Below, in pieces: positions 38,368 to 48,400 of a stretch of DNA of 49,451 bases (position 1 is its first letter; each line of letters opens with the position of its first letter). The DNA is from Lysobacteraceae bacterium. Its GTDB lineage: Bacteria; Pseudomonadota; Gammaproteobacteria; Xanthomonadales; Xanthomonadaceae. Below the pieces are notes generated by a model. The model was not told the DNA's origin. It saw nothing but the letters and a program-made list of their open reading frames with translations, and searched no databases. The stretch lies in NCBI GenBank assembly GCA_031263725.1, contig JAISFF010000012.1:1-49451 (forward strand), written 5' to 3'. A program made the translations under genes and the position numbers.

Positions 38368-38997
38368 ATGCCGATGCCGAATCTTCTCGCCAATGCCCAA
38401 TATCTCCTCGCGGCCCACAATCGCCAGCAATTGCCGGTGGACGATGGCTGGGAAGTCGCGTTTGCCGGCCGCTCCAATGCAGGTAAATCCAGCGCGCTCA
38501 ATGCGTTAGTCGGCCGCAACGCGTTGGCGCGTGTCTCCAGGACGCCCGGCCGCACGCAACAGCTGGTCTTTTTCCAGGTCTGGCCACAGCGCTGTCTGGT
38601 GGACTTGCCGGGCTATGGCTATGCCAAGGTACCGCAGGCCTTGCAGGCGCACTGGCAGGCATTCGTCGATGGCTATTTCCGCAGTCGCACTGCACTGCGG
38701 GGACTGGTGGTGGTAATGGATATCCGCCATCCACTGAAGGAGTACGACCGCCAGATGCTCGGTTATGCCACTGCTCGCGGATTGCCGGCCCATGTCCTGC
38801 TGACCAAGGCGGACAAGCTGGGCAGGGGAGCGCAAATGAACGCATTGCAGGCGGTCCGCAAGCAAATGCTGGAGGCCTTCGGCGACCAGGCCAGTGTCCA
38901 GGCCTTTTCCGGCGAATCCAGGCTGGGCGTGGAGGAAGCGCGCGCGGTGGTGTCCGGATGGCTGGAACTGGATGCGGCAGCGGACCGGCAGGACTGA
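38368..38997 (+). CDS. engB: Ribosome-biogenesis GTPase EngB/YihA
   Basis: The 209-residue TRAFAC GTPase assists large-subunit assembly. The G1 motif is GRSNAGKSS, G2 lies in RTPGRTQQL, G3 is DLPGYGYAKV, G4 is TKADK and G5 is in the SGES region. An in-frame ATG at 38374 (MPNLLANAQY) is an equally plausible start because neither has a clear ribosome-binding sequence. It is divergent from cytochrome c4. Confidence 0.94.
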   Translation: MPMPNLLANAQYLLAAHNRQQLPVDDGWEVAFAGRSNAGKSSALNALVGRNALARVSRTPGRTQQLVFFQVWPQRCLVDLPGYGYAKVPQALQAHWQAFVDGYFRSRTALRGLVVVMDIRHPLKEYDRQMLGYATARGLPAHVLLTKADKLGRGAQMNALQAVRKQMLEAFGDQASVQAFSGESRLGVEEARAVVSGWLELDAAADRQD

Positions 38998-39033
38998 GCG
39001 CGCCGATCGACGGGTGCGGGCGGCTCGCGCAAT

Positions 39034-39744
39034 CTACACATGGAAAAGCTGGCCAACCAGGTTGGCCGCGCCCATTGCCATCGCACCCCAGAAGCCCACC
39101 CGCAGTGCGCCTTTCAGGATCGGAGCGCCGCCGGTCCAGGCGGCCAGTCCGCCCGAGATCAGCAGGCCGGCGATGGTGACTGCGGTGGTGACCGTTGCGA
39201 TATGCCGATGTGGTGCCAGCAGCGTGGCCGCGATCGGCAACATTGCGCCGGCACAGAAAGCGGAGGCCGAGGCCAGGGCGGCCTGAACCGGGCGGGCACG
39301 CAGGGTCTCGGTGATGCCCAGTTCGTCGCGGGCATGCGCGTCCAGGGCGTTCTTCGCGGTCAATTGCTGTGCGACTTGGCGCGCCAGATCGTGGCTGAGT
39401 CCCCTCTGCTCGTATATCCAGGTCAGCTCGTCCAGCTCATGTCCCGGATTGAGGTGCAATTCGCGCTGTTCCAGCGTGAGATCGGCCTTCTCGGCATCGG
39501 CTTGCGATTGCACGGATACATATTCGCCCGCCGCCATCGACATGGCGCCGGCGACCAGCCCGGCGATTCCAGTGGTCAGGATGGTTTCGGCGCCGGCACC
39601 GGCCACGGCCACGGCCACGCCGACCACCAGGCCGGCGACCGAAACCATGCCGTCATTGGCCCCCAGCACTGCAGCGCGCAGCCAGCCGACACGTTGCGAA
39701 CGATGGTGTTCGGCATGAACAAGCGGCTTCGATTTATCCGGCAT
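39034..39744 (-). CDS. VIT1/CCC1-family transporter
   Basis: The 236-residue membrane protein belongs to the vacuolar iron/manganese transporter family. The N-terminal motif [21 protein letters not shown] and the following [20 protein letters not shown] are diagnostic. Five hydrophobic helices are evident, with a charged cytoplasmic region between the second and third that carries the family's Glu-rich metal-binding helices. The start [12 protein letters not shown] at 39744 was chosen over an upstream extension. It converges on engB. Its likely role is export or storage of Fe(II) or Mn(II). Confidence 0.88.
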   Translation of the reverse strand: MPDKSKPLVHAEHHRSQRVGWLRAAVLGANDGMVSVAGLVVGVAVAVAGAGAETILTTGIAGLVAGAMSMAAGEYVSVQSQADAEKADLTLEQRELHLNPGHELDELTWIYEQRGLSHDLARQVAQQLTAKNALDAHARDELGITETLRARPVQAALASASAFCAGAMLPIAATLLAPHRHIATVTTAVTIAGLLISGGLAAWTGGAPILKGALRVGFWGAMAMGAANLVGQLFHV

Positions 39745-39931
39745 AGGGACCAAGCCTACGCCGTTGCCGCCCGCTGTTCCACGCAAGGGCCATGGCAGGC
39801 GACGGCATCCGGATGAACAGGTCGCTGCGAGCCGGCATTACCAGCGGTTCCGGGAGCAAGCTATAGTGGCGCCCTTCGGGATGGTCGATCAGCATCATCA
39901 CTTAAGTATTCACTCATTGAGAGTTCGCGCC

Positions 39932-41296
39932 TTGTCGAGTCCCAGTCACGTTGCCGATACCCCGGTCACTGATCGTCGCCAATTGCTGGAAGCGCTCAGC
40001 AAGGGCGAGAAGCCCAGATCCGCGTGGCGCATCGGGACTGAACACGAAAAGTTCGGATTTCGCCTCGACGATCTGCGTCCGCCGGCTTTCGATGGAGAGC
40101 GCGGCATCGAAACCTTGCTCAAGGGGCTGGTCCGGTTCGGCTGGCAGCCGGTCGAGGAGGACGGACGCGTCATTGCGCTGTTGCGCGATGGCGCCTCGGT
40201 CACGTTGGAGCCGGCGGGCCAGTTGGAGCTGTCCGGCGCGGTGCTGGAAAGCATCCACCAGACCTGTGTGGAGGTCTGCACGCACCTGCGCGAGGTGAAA
40301 ACCGTCTCCGACCAGCTCCGGCTCGGATTTCTCGGCATGGGGTTCCAGCCCAAATGGGCCCGGGAGGACATGCCGTGGATGCCGAAGGGGCGTTATCAGG
40401 TCATGCGCAATTACATGCCCAAGGTCGGCAAGCTGGGCTTGGACATGATGACGCGCACCTGTACCGTGCAGGTGAACCTGGATTTCGCCAACGAAGCGGA
40501 CATGATCAAGAAGTTCCGCGTCTCGCTGGCGTTGCAACCGGTGGCGACGGCGCTGTTTGCCGATTCGCCCTTCACCGAGGGACGGCCCAATGGCTACCTG
40601 AGCTACCGCTCGCATATCTGGACCGATACCGATCCCGATCGTACCGGCATGCTGGACTTCGTGTTCGAGGATGGATTCGGCTACGAGCGCTATGTCGATT
40701 ATCTGCTGGAGGTGCCGATGTACTTCAGCTACCGCGAAGGCCGCTACATCGATGCCAGCGGGCAGCGTTTCCGCGACTTCCTGGCCGGCAAGCTGCCGGC
40801 GTTGCCGGGTGTGCTGCCGACCCTGCGTGACTGGTCCGACCATATGACGACGGCTTTCCCGGAGGTCCGGTTGAAGCAGTACCTGGAGATGCGTGGCGCC
40901 GATGGCGGATCGTGGGATCGCCTCTGTGCTTTGCCCGCGTTCTGGGTCGGGCTGCTGTACGACGGCGCATCCTGTGACGCGGCCTGGGACTTGGTGAAGG
41001 ATTTCACGATGGAGGAGCGCCATGCGTTGCGCGATGGTGTTCCGAAATACGCATTGAAGCTGCCTTTCCGCAAGGCGACAGTCCGGGAACTGGCAATCGA
41101 AGCGCTGAAGATTTCACATGCGGGATTGCAGCGGCGTGCTTGCCTCAATGAACAGGGCGCGGATGAGGCCGGTTTCGTCGAGCCCATGATCGAGATGGCA
41201 CTGGCCAACGATACGCCTGCCGAGCAGAAACTGCGTCTTTTCCATGGACGCTGGGCGGGCAGTGTGGATCCGGTATTCGAGGAATTCGCTTATTGA
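39932..41296 (+). CDS. gshA: Glutamate-cysteine ligase, plant/proteobacterial type
   Basis: The 454-residue enzyme makes gamma-glutamylcysteine, the first step of glutathione synthesis. [12 protein letters not shown] near the N-terminus is the ATP/glutamate-binding signature of the plant-type class, and [12 protein letters not shown] is another conserved block. The start is uncertain. I favour TTG at 39932 ([16 protein letters not shown] follows) because upstream residues look unrelated to the family and GAGAG lies nine or so bases ahead. An ATG at 39881 is the alternative. Two glutathione-linked genes lie nearby: a formaldehyde dehydrogenase fragment at 42956 and the monothiol glutaredoxin at 43871. 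Confidence 0.92.
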   Translation: MSSPSHVADTPVTDRRQLLEALSKGEKPRSAWRIGTEHEKFGFRLDDLRPPAFDGERGIETLLKGLVRFGWQPVEEDGRVIALLRDGASVTLEPAGQLELSGAVLESIHQTCVEVCTHLREVKTVSDQLRLGFLGMGFQPKWAREDMPWMPKGRYQVMRNYMPKVGKLGLDMMTRTCTVQVNLDFANEADMIKKFRVSLALQPVATALFADSPFTEGRPNGYLSYRSHIWTDTDPDRTGMLDFVFEDGFGYERYVDYLLEVPMYFSYREGRYIDASGQRFRDFLAGKLPALPGVLPTLRDWSDHMTTAFPEVRLKQYLEMRGADGGSWDRLCALPAFWVGLLYDGASCDAAWDLVKDFTMEERHALRDGVPKYALKLPFRKATVRELAIEALKISHAGLQRRACLNEQGADEAGFVEPMIEMALANDTPAEQKLRLFHGRWAGSVDPVFEEFAY

Positions 41297-41297
41297 T

Positions 41298-41332
41298 ATC
41301 GTCCCTGGTGCGGAGTGCGCCAGGGAGACGAT
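41298..41332. terminator. Hairpin between convergent gshA and the exported protein gene
   Basis: ATCGTC-CCTGG pairs with CCAGG-ga-GACGAT (two-base bulge) directly after the gshA stop. There is no T tract, but the position between convergent genes supports a terminator role. Confidence 0.5.
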
Positions 41333-41416
41333 GTATGCCGGGAAAGCGCTTGGTGGCTTTGCCGGCATCGAAGCTTGCGCACGGGAACGTTTCCTCGCCG
41401 AGGAAGTGAACGACGA

Positions 41417-41869
41417 TCAATGCGAACTCAGACGGCGCGCTTCAACGATTTTTCCATCGTTGTGGAAACTGGGCAGTTCCGCGCGATACAGCGGAATCTC
41501 TTCGTCTTGGTCCCAGGTGATGTCCTGCAGATCGCCGCGCAGATCGTTGCGCGCGCCCTGCGGATTCGGCCATGCCGACATTTCGGTGATGACGGTGACG
41601 GTATCGTGATCGACCTTGATGACCTTCAGCAGGCCGTAGGCGGCATTCATCTGCTCCTGGCCTTCATCGCCGGCATTGAAATTGACACCGGAGAACGCGG
41701 TCAGCTCGGCGGCGTACAGATCGCCGACCCTGGGGTTGGCCAGGAGCGCGCGCGTGCCGGTGACATCCTGGGCCTGCTGGGTCTGGCCGGCCGCAAGGCA
41801 TACCGTCGGCATGACAACCAGCATCGCCATGGAGAGCCGCATGGCGCCACGGAAAAACAAAGTCTTCAT
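41417..41869 (-). CDS. Small exported protein of unknown family (paralogue 1)
   Basis: The 150-residue product has a signal peptide (MKTLFFRGAMRLSMAML..., cleavage near LAA-GQ). The mature part shares with the gene at 42086 the blocks LLANPRVGDLYAAEL, SAWPNPQGARNDLRGDL and DITWDQDEEI, and a C-terminal GKIVEARR. A perfect AGGAGGT ribosome-binding sequence at 41874-41880 fixes the start at 41869. I do not recognise a characterised family. Its conserved Trp and acidic residues suggest a small beta-rich fold. The duplication and export suggest an envelope or secreted role. Confidence 0.8.
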   Translation of the reverse strand: MKTLFFRGAMRLSMAMLVVMPTVCLAAGQTQQAQDVTGTRALLANPRVGDLYAAELTAFSGVNFNAGDEGQEQMNAAYGLLKVIKVDHDTVTVITEMSAWPNPQGARNDLRGDLQDITWDQDEEIPLYRAELPSFHNDGKIVEARRLSSH

Positions 41870-42013
41870 TGCAACCTCCTCATTGATGGAATGAACAGGG
41901 ATTCTATCAGCGTGGATGGGCGGCAAGCGGGACGGAATGCTTGCCCGGTCTATTTCGTTCCAAGTCCCTGTTACTTGGTCGTCGTTCCAGGAGTGCGCCT
42001 GGCGTGGGGCACG

Positions 42014-42041
42014 AAAAAACCGCCCATGAAGGACGGTTTTT
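42014..42041 (-). terminator. Terminator of the upstream paralogue gene
   Basis: AAAACCG-c-CC pairs with GG-a-CGGTTTT around ATGAA. On the minus strand the T-rich arm follows the stem, 45 bases past the stop at 42086. Confidence 0.82.
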
Positions 42042-42085
42042 CCGGTTCCGTGCGCCGCAACAGACAGTCACGGAATGTGCGGGAA

Positions 42086-42577
42086 TCAATCGAAACGGCG
42101 GGCTTCGATGATCTTGCCGTCGGCGTAATGCTTGGCGAGCTCGTCGCGAAGAATCGTGATCTTCTCGTTTTCGTCCCAAGTGATGTCTTCCAGGTCGCCA
42201 CGCAGATCATTGCGCGCGCCTTGCGCATTCGGCCATGCCGACGTTTCGGTGATGACGACGACCTTGTCCGGAGCCACGTCGACGACCTTCATCAGGCCGT
42301 AGGCGGATTCCATCGGGTTCTTCACCGCACCATTCTCGTTGAAACTGACGCCGGAGAAATAAGTTACTTCCGCGGCATAGAGATCGCCCACCCGGGGATT
42401 GGCCAGCAGCGGATCGAGGTCGCGATCCGACTGGGCTGCGGCGCTGGCCGCGCTCTCGGAAGTCGTGCGACTGTTGTTCTCTCTTGCAGCATTTTGAGCA
42501 GCGTCCTGAATCTGCTTGCACCCAGTCATGGCCAGGCAAGACAGCGCGACGGCAAAAATAAAACGATAGGTTTTCAT
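42086..42577 (-). CDS. Lipoprotein of unknown family (paralogue 2)
   Basis: The 163-residue product has a lipoprotein signal (AMTGC, Cys20). A Ser/Ala/Asn-rich linker follows, then a domain homologous to the mature part of the protein at 41417. Shared blocks include LLANPRVGDLYAAEV, AYGLMKVVDV, SAWPNAQGARNDLRGDL and DITWDENEKI. The two copies differ in anchoring: this one is lipidated, the other apparently soluble. They are separated by a terminator and have separate promoters, so they can be expressed independently. Confidence 0.8.
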   Translation of the reverse strand: MKTYRFIFAVALSCLAMTGCKQIQDAAQNAARENNSRTTSESAASAAAQSDRDLDPLLANPRVGDLYAAEVTYFSGVSFNENGAVKNPMESAYGLMKVVDVAPDKVVVITETSAWPNAQGARNDLRGDLEDITWDENEKITILRDELAKHYADGKIIEARRFD

Positions 42578-42955
42578 AGTGGTTGCTTCATGATTTGTGC
42601 TGAACGGCGCGATTATAGAGGCAATGGATATGTTTTTGTGCGTATTTCGCCGCTGCTTCGTGCAATCCTGTCGAAACGGGTTTTCTCGGCCTCGGGCCAG
42701 GCGGGATCACGAATCGGGGATTCCGCCTACCGTGGGGCGAAAAGTGAGGCAAATGGTTTCACATGCGGTGACGGCACGTGTTTCCGGGTGTCGGGACGGA
42801 GCGATGCGTGCCGAGAGGCGGGATTTATCGTGATGGCGCCGATGTGCGCGCATCCACGATAGCGATGCTCGCTTTTCTCGATTGCGGTCCGTATCTGGCG
42901 CGATCCCCCGTTGCAGGAATCCCCAATGGAGTCATGAACCGCTGTCGCATTCTGA
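42578..42955. other. Stretch without a supported gene
   Basis: About 380 bases hold the presumed promoter of the minus-strand lipoprotein gene. Several short open frames on both strands have no family features. I see no repeat or strong hairpin. Confidence 0.4.
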
Positions 42956-43162
42956 CCGGGAAAGCCAGTGGAAATCGTGGAAATCGATGTCGACCCACCC
43001 AACGCGGGCGAAGTCCTGATACGGATCGCACATGCGGGCGTATGCCATGCCGATGCTTTCACATTGGGCGGCGACGATCCCGAAGGCGTGTTCCCGGCCG
43101 TCTTGGGACACGAAGGCGGTGGAATGCCGCTTCTGGTGGATCAGGGCGATGCGGACGAGTGA
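42956..43162 (+). pseudogene. frmA: S-(hydroxymethyl)glutathione dehydrogenase fragment
   Basis: The 68-codon fragment encodes [20 protein letters not shown], then [19 protein letters not shown], then [12 protein letters not shown]. This is the N-terminal catalytic zinc region of class III alcohol dehydrogenase, which oxidises the glutathione adduct of formaldehyde. The zinc ligands Cys (GVCHADA) and His-Glu (GHEGGG) are still present. The first nine or so residues and everything after GHEGGG are missing, replaced by unrelated sequence. It is a relic with no promoter or ribosome-binding sequence that I can see. Confidence 0.88.
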
Positions 43163-43244
43163 AACTGCTCGGAAGCGGAGTCACCGAGATGTTCGACTGC
43201 CCATCCGGACAACTGATATCTGGACGCGAAAGATCGGTCCAACG

Positions 43245-43276
43245 AAAAAGGCCTGTCGAAAGACAGGCCTTTTTTT
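43245..43276. terminator. Perfect bidirectional terminator
   Basis: The 13-bp stem AAAAAGGCCTGTC / GACAGGCCTTTTT (43245-43257 and 43262-43274) closes on GAAA and has A and T tracts on both sides. It serves the minus-strand gene at 43319. Confidence 0.95.
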
Positions 43277-43318
43277 CATATCGCGGACAAACAGCCGGGA
43301 ATAATGATGTTGCCGGAT

Positions 43319-43663
43319 TTACAGCGGGCTGACCTTGCGCAGTTCCCAGTGGTTGCCGGCCAGCAGATTCATGCGGTGGCACAGCACATCGCCGGGCAGA
43401 TTGGTAGTGACGGTCAGATCGATGTGCAGATCTTCCTGTTCGCCGCTGACCTGCGCATTCGGATCGACCTTGGCGAAGGCCATGTCGACAGCGTCCGGAT
43501 CGTCCTGGCCCTTGCGCCAAAGCTCGAACAGGCGGTCGTTGCGCAAGGCATTCTGCAACTGTTCCGCGAACGCATCCATGCCATTGGCGGTGAAGCTCAG
43601 GGCGGGATCATCGCCATGGGCGGCGGCGGGGTCGGGCAGGCGAATCAGATAGCGAACGGTCAT
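43319..43663 (-). CDS. Hypothetical protein, 114 residues
   Basis: I do not recognise this family. The start MTVRYLIRLPDPAAAHGDD at 43663 follows a weak GAGAAAA. The protein is soluble and acidic, has no signal peptide, and contains SFTANGMDAFAEQLQNALR (helical), FELWRKGQDDPDAVD and a C-terminal NLLAGNHWELRKV. Its length, composition and strong terminator downstream support a real gene. It lies between the glutaredoxin fusion and the frmA relic. Confidence 0.65.
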   Translation of the reverse strand: MTVRYLIRLPDPAAAHGDDPALSFTANGMDAFAEQLQNALRNDRLFELWRKGQDDPDAVDMAFAKVDPNAQVSGEQEDLHIDLTVTTNLPGDVLCHRMNLLAGNHWELRKVSPL

Positions 43664-43823
43664 GAGTTTTCTCGGGGGAGGATTCGATGCGTCGATTCTA
43701 CATTTGCCGTTTACTGCTGGCGAAGACATCCATGCGCGGGTTGCATAACGGGTGGCACGCGACATCTTCCTGTCGCTGATCGGCCGAGCGGGAATCCCGG
43801 CGTGCAGGGTGACGCCGACAGGA

Positions 43824-43853
43824 AAGCCGCCCTGCGCAGGAACAGGGCGGCTT
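43824..43853 (-). terminator. Terminator of the glutaredoxin-fusion gene
   Basis: AAGCCGCCCTG / CAGGGCGGCTT (43824-43834 and 43843-43853) form a perfect stem 18 bases past the minus-strand stop codon. Confidence 0.85.
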
Positions 43854-43870
43854 GACGAGGATTTCGCGCA

Positions 43871-44800
43871 TCAATACCGGGGAATGGATGCATCCACCAG
43901 TGTGGCCCAGGCATCGATTCCGCCATCGACGTTGTAGACCTCGGTGAAACCGAGTGCATTGAAGTGCTCGGCCGCCTGGGCGCTGCGGCCGCCGCGGTGG
44001 CAAATGAATGCCAGCGGCGTGTCCTTTGCCAGGTTCTCCAGTTCGTCCATGCCATCGTCATCGAAGGTCTTGAAAGGCAGATTGACCGAGGCGGTGGCGC
44101 GCTCTTCCGGCGGGCGGACATCGACCAGGACAAGACTGCCGGCACGGACGCGCTGTTCGGTTTCCTGCACCGGGATGGACTCCACCGGTCTGGGCGCGTT
44201 CGGGTTGTCGATGGACAGGCCCTGGCCGCGGAAGTCGTCCACCCAGTCGATGATGATGCCGTTGGCGCGCTTGGCGCTTGCCGGGTCGAACTGGAACCTC
44301 AGGCCTTTGGTTTCAGTGGCGATCGCGTTGCCGTTGATCGGCACGATCTGGAACTGGGTCTGGAACTGCGCATTGATCGTCAGTGCCAGTGCGGCGCTCC
44401 TGCCGTTGTCGAGCATGGCGCCGCGCAGCTTTTCCGCTGCGGCGGGTGTCACCGTGATGGACGGCGGCGTGCGGTCGACAGGTGGCAGTCCGAGCAACTG
44501 GCCCAATTCGCCCGAATTGGCCATCTGCTCGATGATGTCGCTGCCGCCAACCAGTTCTCCGTTGACGTAAAGCTGCGGGATCGTCGGCCAACTGCCGTAT
44601 TCCTTGATGCCCTCCCGGATTTCCTGGTCGGCCAGGACATCGACGTGCGCATAGGCGACGCCCAGACCTTCGAGCGTTCCGGATGCCTTGGCGGAAAAAC
44701 CGCATTGGGGCATGCCGGGCTCGCCTTTCATGAACAGAACGACGGGATTGGCTTGCAGAAGTGCCTTGATACGTGCACGCAAGGAGGGGTCCAAGGACAT
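43871..44800 (-). CDS. grxD: Monothiol glutaredoxin / A-type-carrier-like / rhodanese fusion
   Basis: The 309-residue protein has three parts. Residues 1-105 are a Grx4-type monothiol glutaredoxin with the CGFS active site at C33, which binds [2Fe-2S] clusters with glutathione. Residues about 114-205 resemble the HesB/IscA fold: ITVTPAAAEKLRG at the start and GIIIDWVDDF...GLSIDNPNAP at the end. Its cluster-ligating cysteines are absent. Residues about 215-305 are a rhodanese domain with active-site loop C267-HRGGRS. Together they suggest a role in Fe-S cluster or sulfur handling. The Grx and rhodanese active sites look intact. Confidence 0.88.
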   Translation of the reverse strand: MSLDPSLRARIKALLQANPVVLFMKGEPGMPQCGFSAKASGTLEGLGVAYAHVDVLADQEIREGIKEYGSWPTIPQLYVNGELVGGSDIIEQMANSGELGQLLGLPPVDRTPPSITVTPAAAEKLRGAMLDNGRSAALALTINAQFQTQFQIVPINGNAIATETKGLRFQFDPASAKRANGIIIDWVDDFRGQGLSIDNPNAPRPVESIPVQETEQRVRAGSLVLVDVRPPEERATASVNLPFKTFDDDGMDELENLAKDTPLAFICHRGGRSAQAAEHFNALGFTEVYNVDGGIDAWATLVDASIPRY

Positions 44801-45402
44801 GCTTTCGTACTCCTGATAATAGTGGGCGCCATTCTAAGGCCACCTTGATTAGTGTGCCGTGAGCCGGATTTCAGGTGACGTTAAGCCGAAATCGTCACAT
44901 CTGGGGAACATTATTGCTCAATTCAAAACAATGACTTGGAGTGTGAATGAATTGTAAATTACACTTTATGGAGGAGCTTCGAAATGTCCCTGACAGGCCC
45001 GGTATTGGAGTTGTAATTGTGTAATGCTGAAGTAGAAAAGCCCAAAAAAAACAGGTACTCTTCTCACCGGTTTAGTGAAATCGATTCCGTTTTTCAAGGG
45101 ATTGGAGGACGGAAAGAGGCAAGCGACACAATGCGGGACCGTATTGTGGAGTTTTCGTTTTACTGAGGTAATGCGGTGTTTGTGGGGAGTTGAAGCCGGT
45201 CGACAGACTTGTTTCGGCATCGTGCGGGTTGGGGACTTCTTGAGCTGGGGCAACACCTTGGGAAGCCTGACTCCTGATCATTCGGGAGCAGGTTGGTGCG
45301 TCCTGTCGTTTGGGGATTTTCAACATTTGATGCTTGCACGCGCGGGTTCTGCGCGGCTACTGCCCTGTAGACAAAAACTATTCTGTTTTTAGGGGCTGCA
45401 AC
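44801..45402. other. Long upstream region of the surface-protein gene
   Basis: About 600 bases have no supported gene. The part nearest the glutaredoxin fusion is A/T-rich. A strong ribosome-binding sequence, GGAGGAG at 44970-44976, precedes an 11-codon frame (ATG at 44984, MSLTGPVLEL then stop). A stem with arms CCTG-CTCC / GGAG-CAGG lies near 45266-45293. The region could be a long regulated leader. No known riboswitch was recognised. Confidence 0.4.
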
Positions 45403-48400
45403 GTGACAACACTGTTCAAACAAACTCCTGCCGACATGGCGAGTCACAGGGCTGCGTCGGGGTCGATCAGTTCTGTTCAAACACGTTCGCGGTCTTTTGC
45501 CAGGAGCCAGGGCCGAGGGTTGACCGTGTTGAAAAACGTATTGTCGGCTTGCGGTAGTCGGGTAATGGCGTTGGCGGCGTTGTGCGCCGCAGGGTTGGCA
45601 GTGTCCGGTGGCGCATTCGCGCAGGACACCAGCCTCACCCCGACGTCGCGGCAGTTCAGCTGTGATGCGCTTTACGCAGTCAACTCATATGGCGTCAACG
45701 GCACCAACGCCGCACAGACGACGCGTGGCGCCTACAAGATATACGACGGCTCCGTCCTGTCCACCCCCGAGTTGATGTACCAGGCGGTTACGCCCGGCAA
45801 CACCAACTGGGGCTTCAAGGGCGCCGAGAGTACGATCGCATTGGGCAGGTGGGGAGGTACCGGCGAGCTCACCATGTATTCGTGGGCGTTCGATAGCAAT
45901 ACCAATCAGTACATACATTGGGTGCAGAACGCCTCCGCCTCCGCGGGACGTACTCCGACCTCTTTCACGGAGTACCTTGCGGGTAGTACCACCGGTCCCG
46001 GTAACTGGTATGCGGGCGGCGAGGTCTATCAGAAAACCGGCATGATCTACATGATCGGCCCCATGGGCGGCAACATGACGAATGGCCGGGTTCGCGTTTT
46101 CGATCCCACCAACGGCGCCTATGTGGACAGTGGCGAGTGGGTGCCGACGAGTGCCGACAATACCCTAACGGGCACTGTCCAGGTCCAGGGTGACATGGCC
46201 TTCGATGCCGAGGGCAATATTTACACGATCGTCGGCAGAGGCATGGCGAATGCGACATTGATCCGCATCGTCCCCCCGGCGATCGATACAGGAACGGGTT
46301 TCCCCGGTGCTGGCGCGTGGAAATACGACATTGTGGCCAATGTTGGATTCACGCTTTCAAACAACCTGTACGGAATGGCATTCCTCAATGGCAGTCTGTT
46401 CGCTTCCGTCGGCTCGAGCGTCAGTGAGATCAACGTGTACTCCGGGGCGGTCGATAGCACCATCACTGTACCGTGGACGGTTTATGATCTCGCGTCCTGT
46501 CAGACCGCGCCCGTCGTCAAGGGCACGATCTATCACGATCAGAATGGCGACGGCAGCATCAATGGTGATCCCGGACTGGAAGGTGCGGTCGTCGAGCTTT
46601 ACAAGAACGGTGAATACAAGGCCACCCGCACGACCAGTTCGACGGGCGAATACAGTTTCATCCTGGATGAGACGCAGGGCACATTTTCCATCCGCGTCAG
46701 ACGTCCGCAGGTTACGGTCAATGGGGGGAAGGTCAATGCGGCGCAGAGTTATGCCAGCGCCGGAGGACTTCTGAACCAGGTTCGCCCGCGATGCGCTAAT
46801 GGCGCAATCGCTACAAGTGGCATGTGCGCAGGTGCGCGCGGTGGTGGCGAGGATCCGGATAACAATACCTCGCTGACGGATGCGCAATACGTCACCGATA
46901 TCATCATGAATTCCGACGGCGAAGTCGCCGAAGTGAATTTCGGATTCACCGTGACGCGCGACTTCGGTGATGCACCGGACAAGTTCGGCACCCTGATCGC
47001 CAGCAATGGTCCGCAGCATTGGGCCAATGCGGCGTCGTTGGTCCGGATGGGCGAAAGCGCTTCGAGAAGCAGCGTCTCGGGAACCGCCGATGGCAATCCG
47101 AGCGCCGCTGCGGACAGCGCGACCACCGATGATGGCGTCAAGGTCAAGTTGACCGGTTCGGATACGCCGCAGCCACTGCAGAACGTGGTGCTGATCTCCG
47201 GCAAGACCTACAACTTCACTGTGGACGTACAGGGTTCCGTGCCTGACTTGGGCAACCTGAACTCGTGGATCACATGGACGGACACGGAGAACTTCGCTAC
47301 GCGGATGCATGCTGCCGACAAGACCGGCAGTGGCGGCCAGATCACATTCGGGTATCAGGTACCCGCAAGTTCCGCGAGCGCCGGCATGACGCCGATCTTC
47401 GCGCGCTTCCGCATGAGTACGTCTACCGGGTTGGGACCCAAGGCCACATCCTCGGATGCCGGCTGGGTACAGGACGGTGAGGTCGAGGACTACAAGCTGA
47501 ATGTGGCGCCTGGCGCGCTGCGCCTGGGCGTGAAGTCGGAAAGCGGTACGGGTGAGTTCAGATACACCATGACCAACATTTCCACGAATTCGCCATCGAC
47601 AGCGAATCAGACGCTGGAGACGACGACGGCGGGAACCACGGTTTGGCAGGGCGTCAACGAGTACCACGTATTCGGTACCCTGGGTCAAGCAATCGTAATC
47701 ACGCAGGAGATGCCGACAACGGATTGGAATCTGTCGAGTGTGACCTGTACTGCCTCCATCGGTGACAATGCGGCAACGCCGTTGACCGTGGGAATTGACA
47801 AGACCAACAACAAGGTCACCATCGATGCATCGGCCGTTGTAGACGACGCGGAAATCGCCTGCGAATTCGTCAACAGCATGGGCGCCTCGCTGAAGATGGT
47901 GAAGACCATCGATGCCGAGCCGTTGCTGGTGGGTAAGCCGTTCAATTACACCTTCACGATCCAGAACGGATCGACGGTGGTCGCCGACAAGATCACATTC
48001 TCGGATCTGCTGCCGTCGAATATCTCGGTGACTTCGCTTCCGAGCAATTTCACCTGTACCTATGGCGGTGTGAGTGTGGGAGCATCGAGCTTCCCGCTGG
48101 TCGGCAATGACGCCAAGATCCTGACCTGCGTCGTGGCGGTCGCCATCGAAGGCAATGGCAGCGCAGTCATCAGCTTGCCGTCCGTTCCGACTGCCGTGAC
48201 CACCACGCCGCCGACCAACACGGCGACCTGGCTGCCGGAAGGTGGCGAAGGCACGCCGGAAACGCCTGTGCGTCACTGTCCGACGCCGCTGCAGGCGGGC
48301 GTGAACTGTACGGAAGTGACTGCCAACAACAATGTGGGTCTGCTCCAGGTGGAGAAGTCCATCCCGGCCGACCAGCAGCCGCTGATCGTTGGTCGGAACT

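Noticed and set aside
45072-45480. Short open frames on both strands in the leader of the surface-protein gene
   Set aside because: They are Cys/Trp-rich random-looking products without ribosome-binding sequences.
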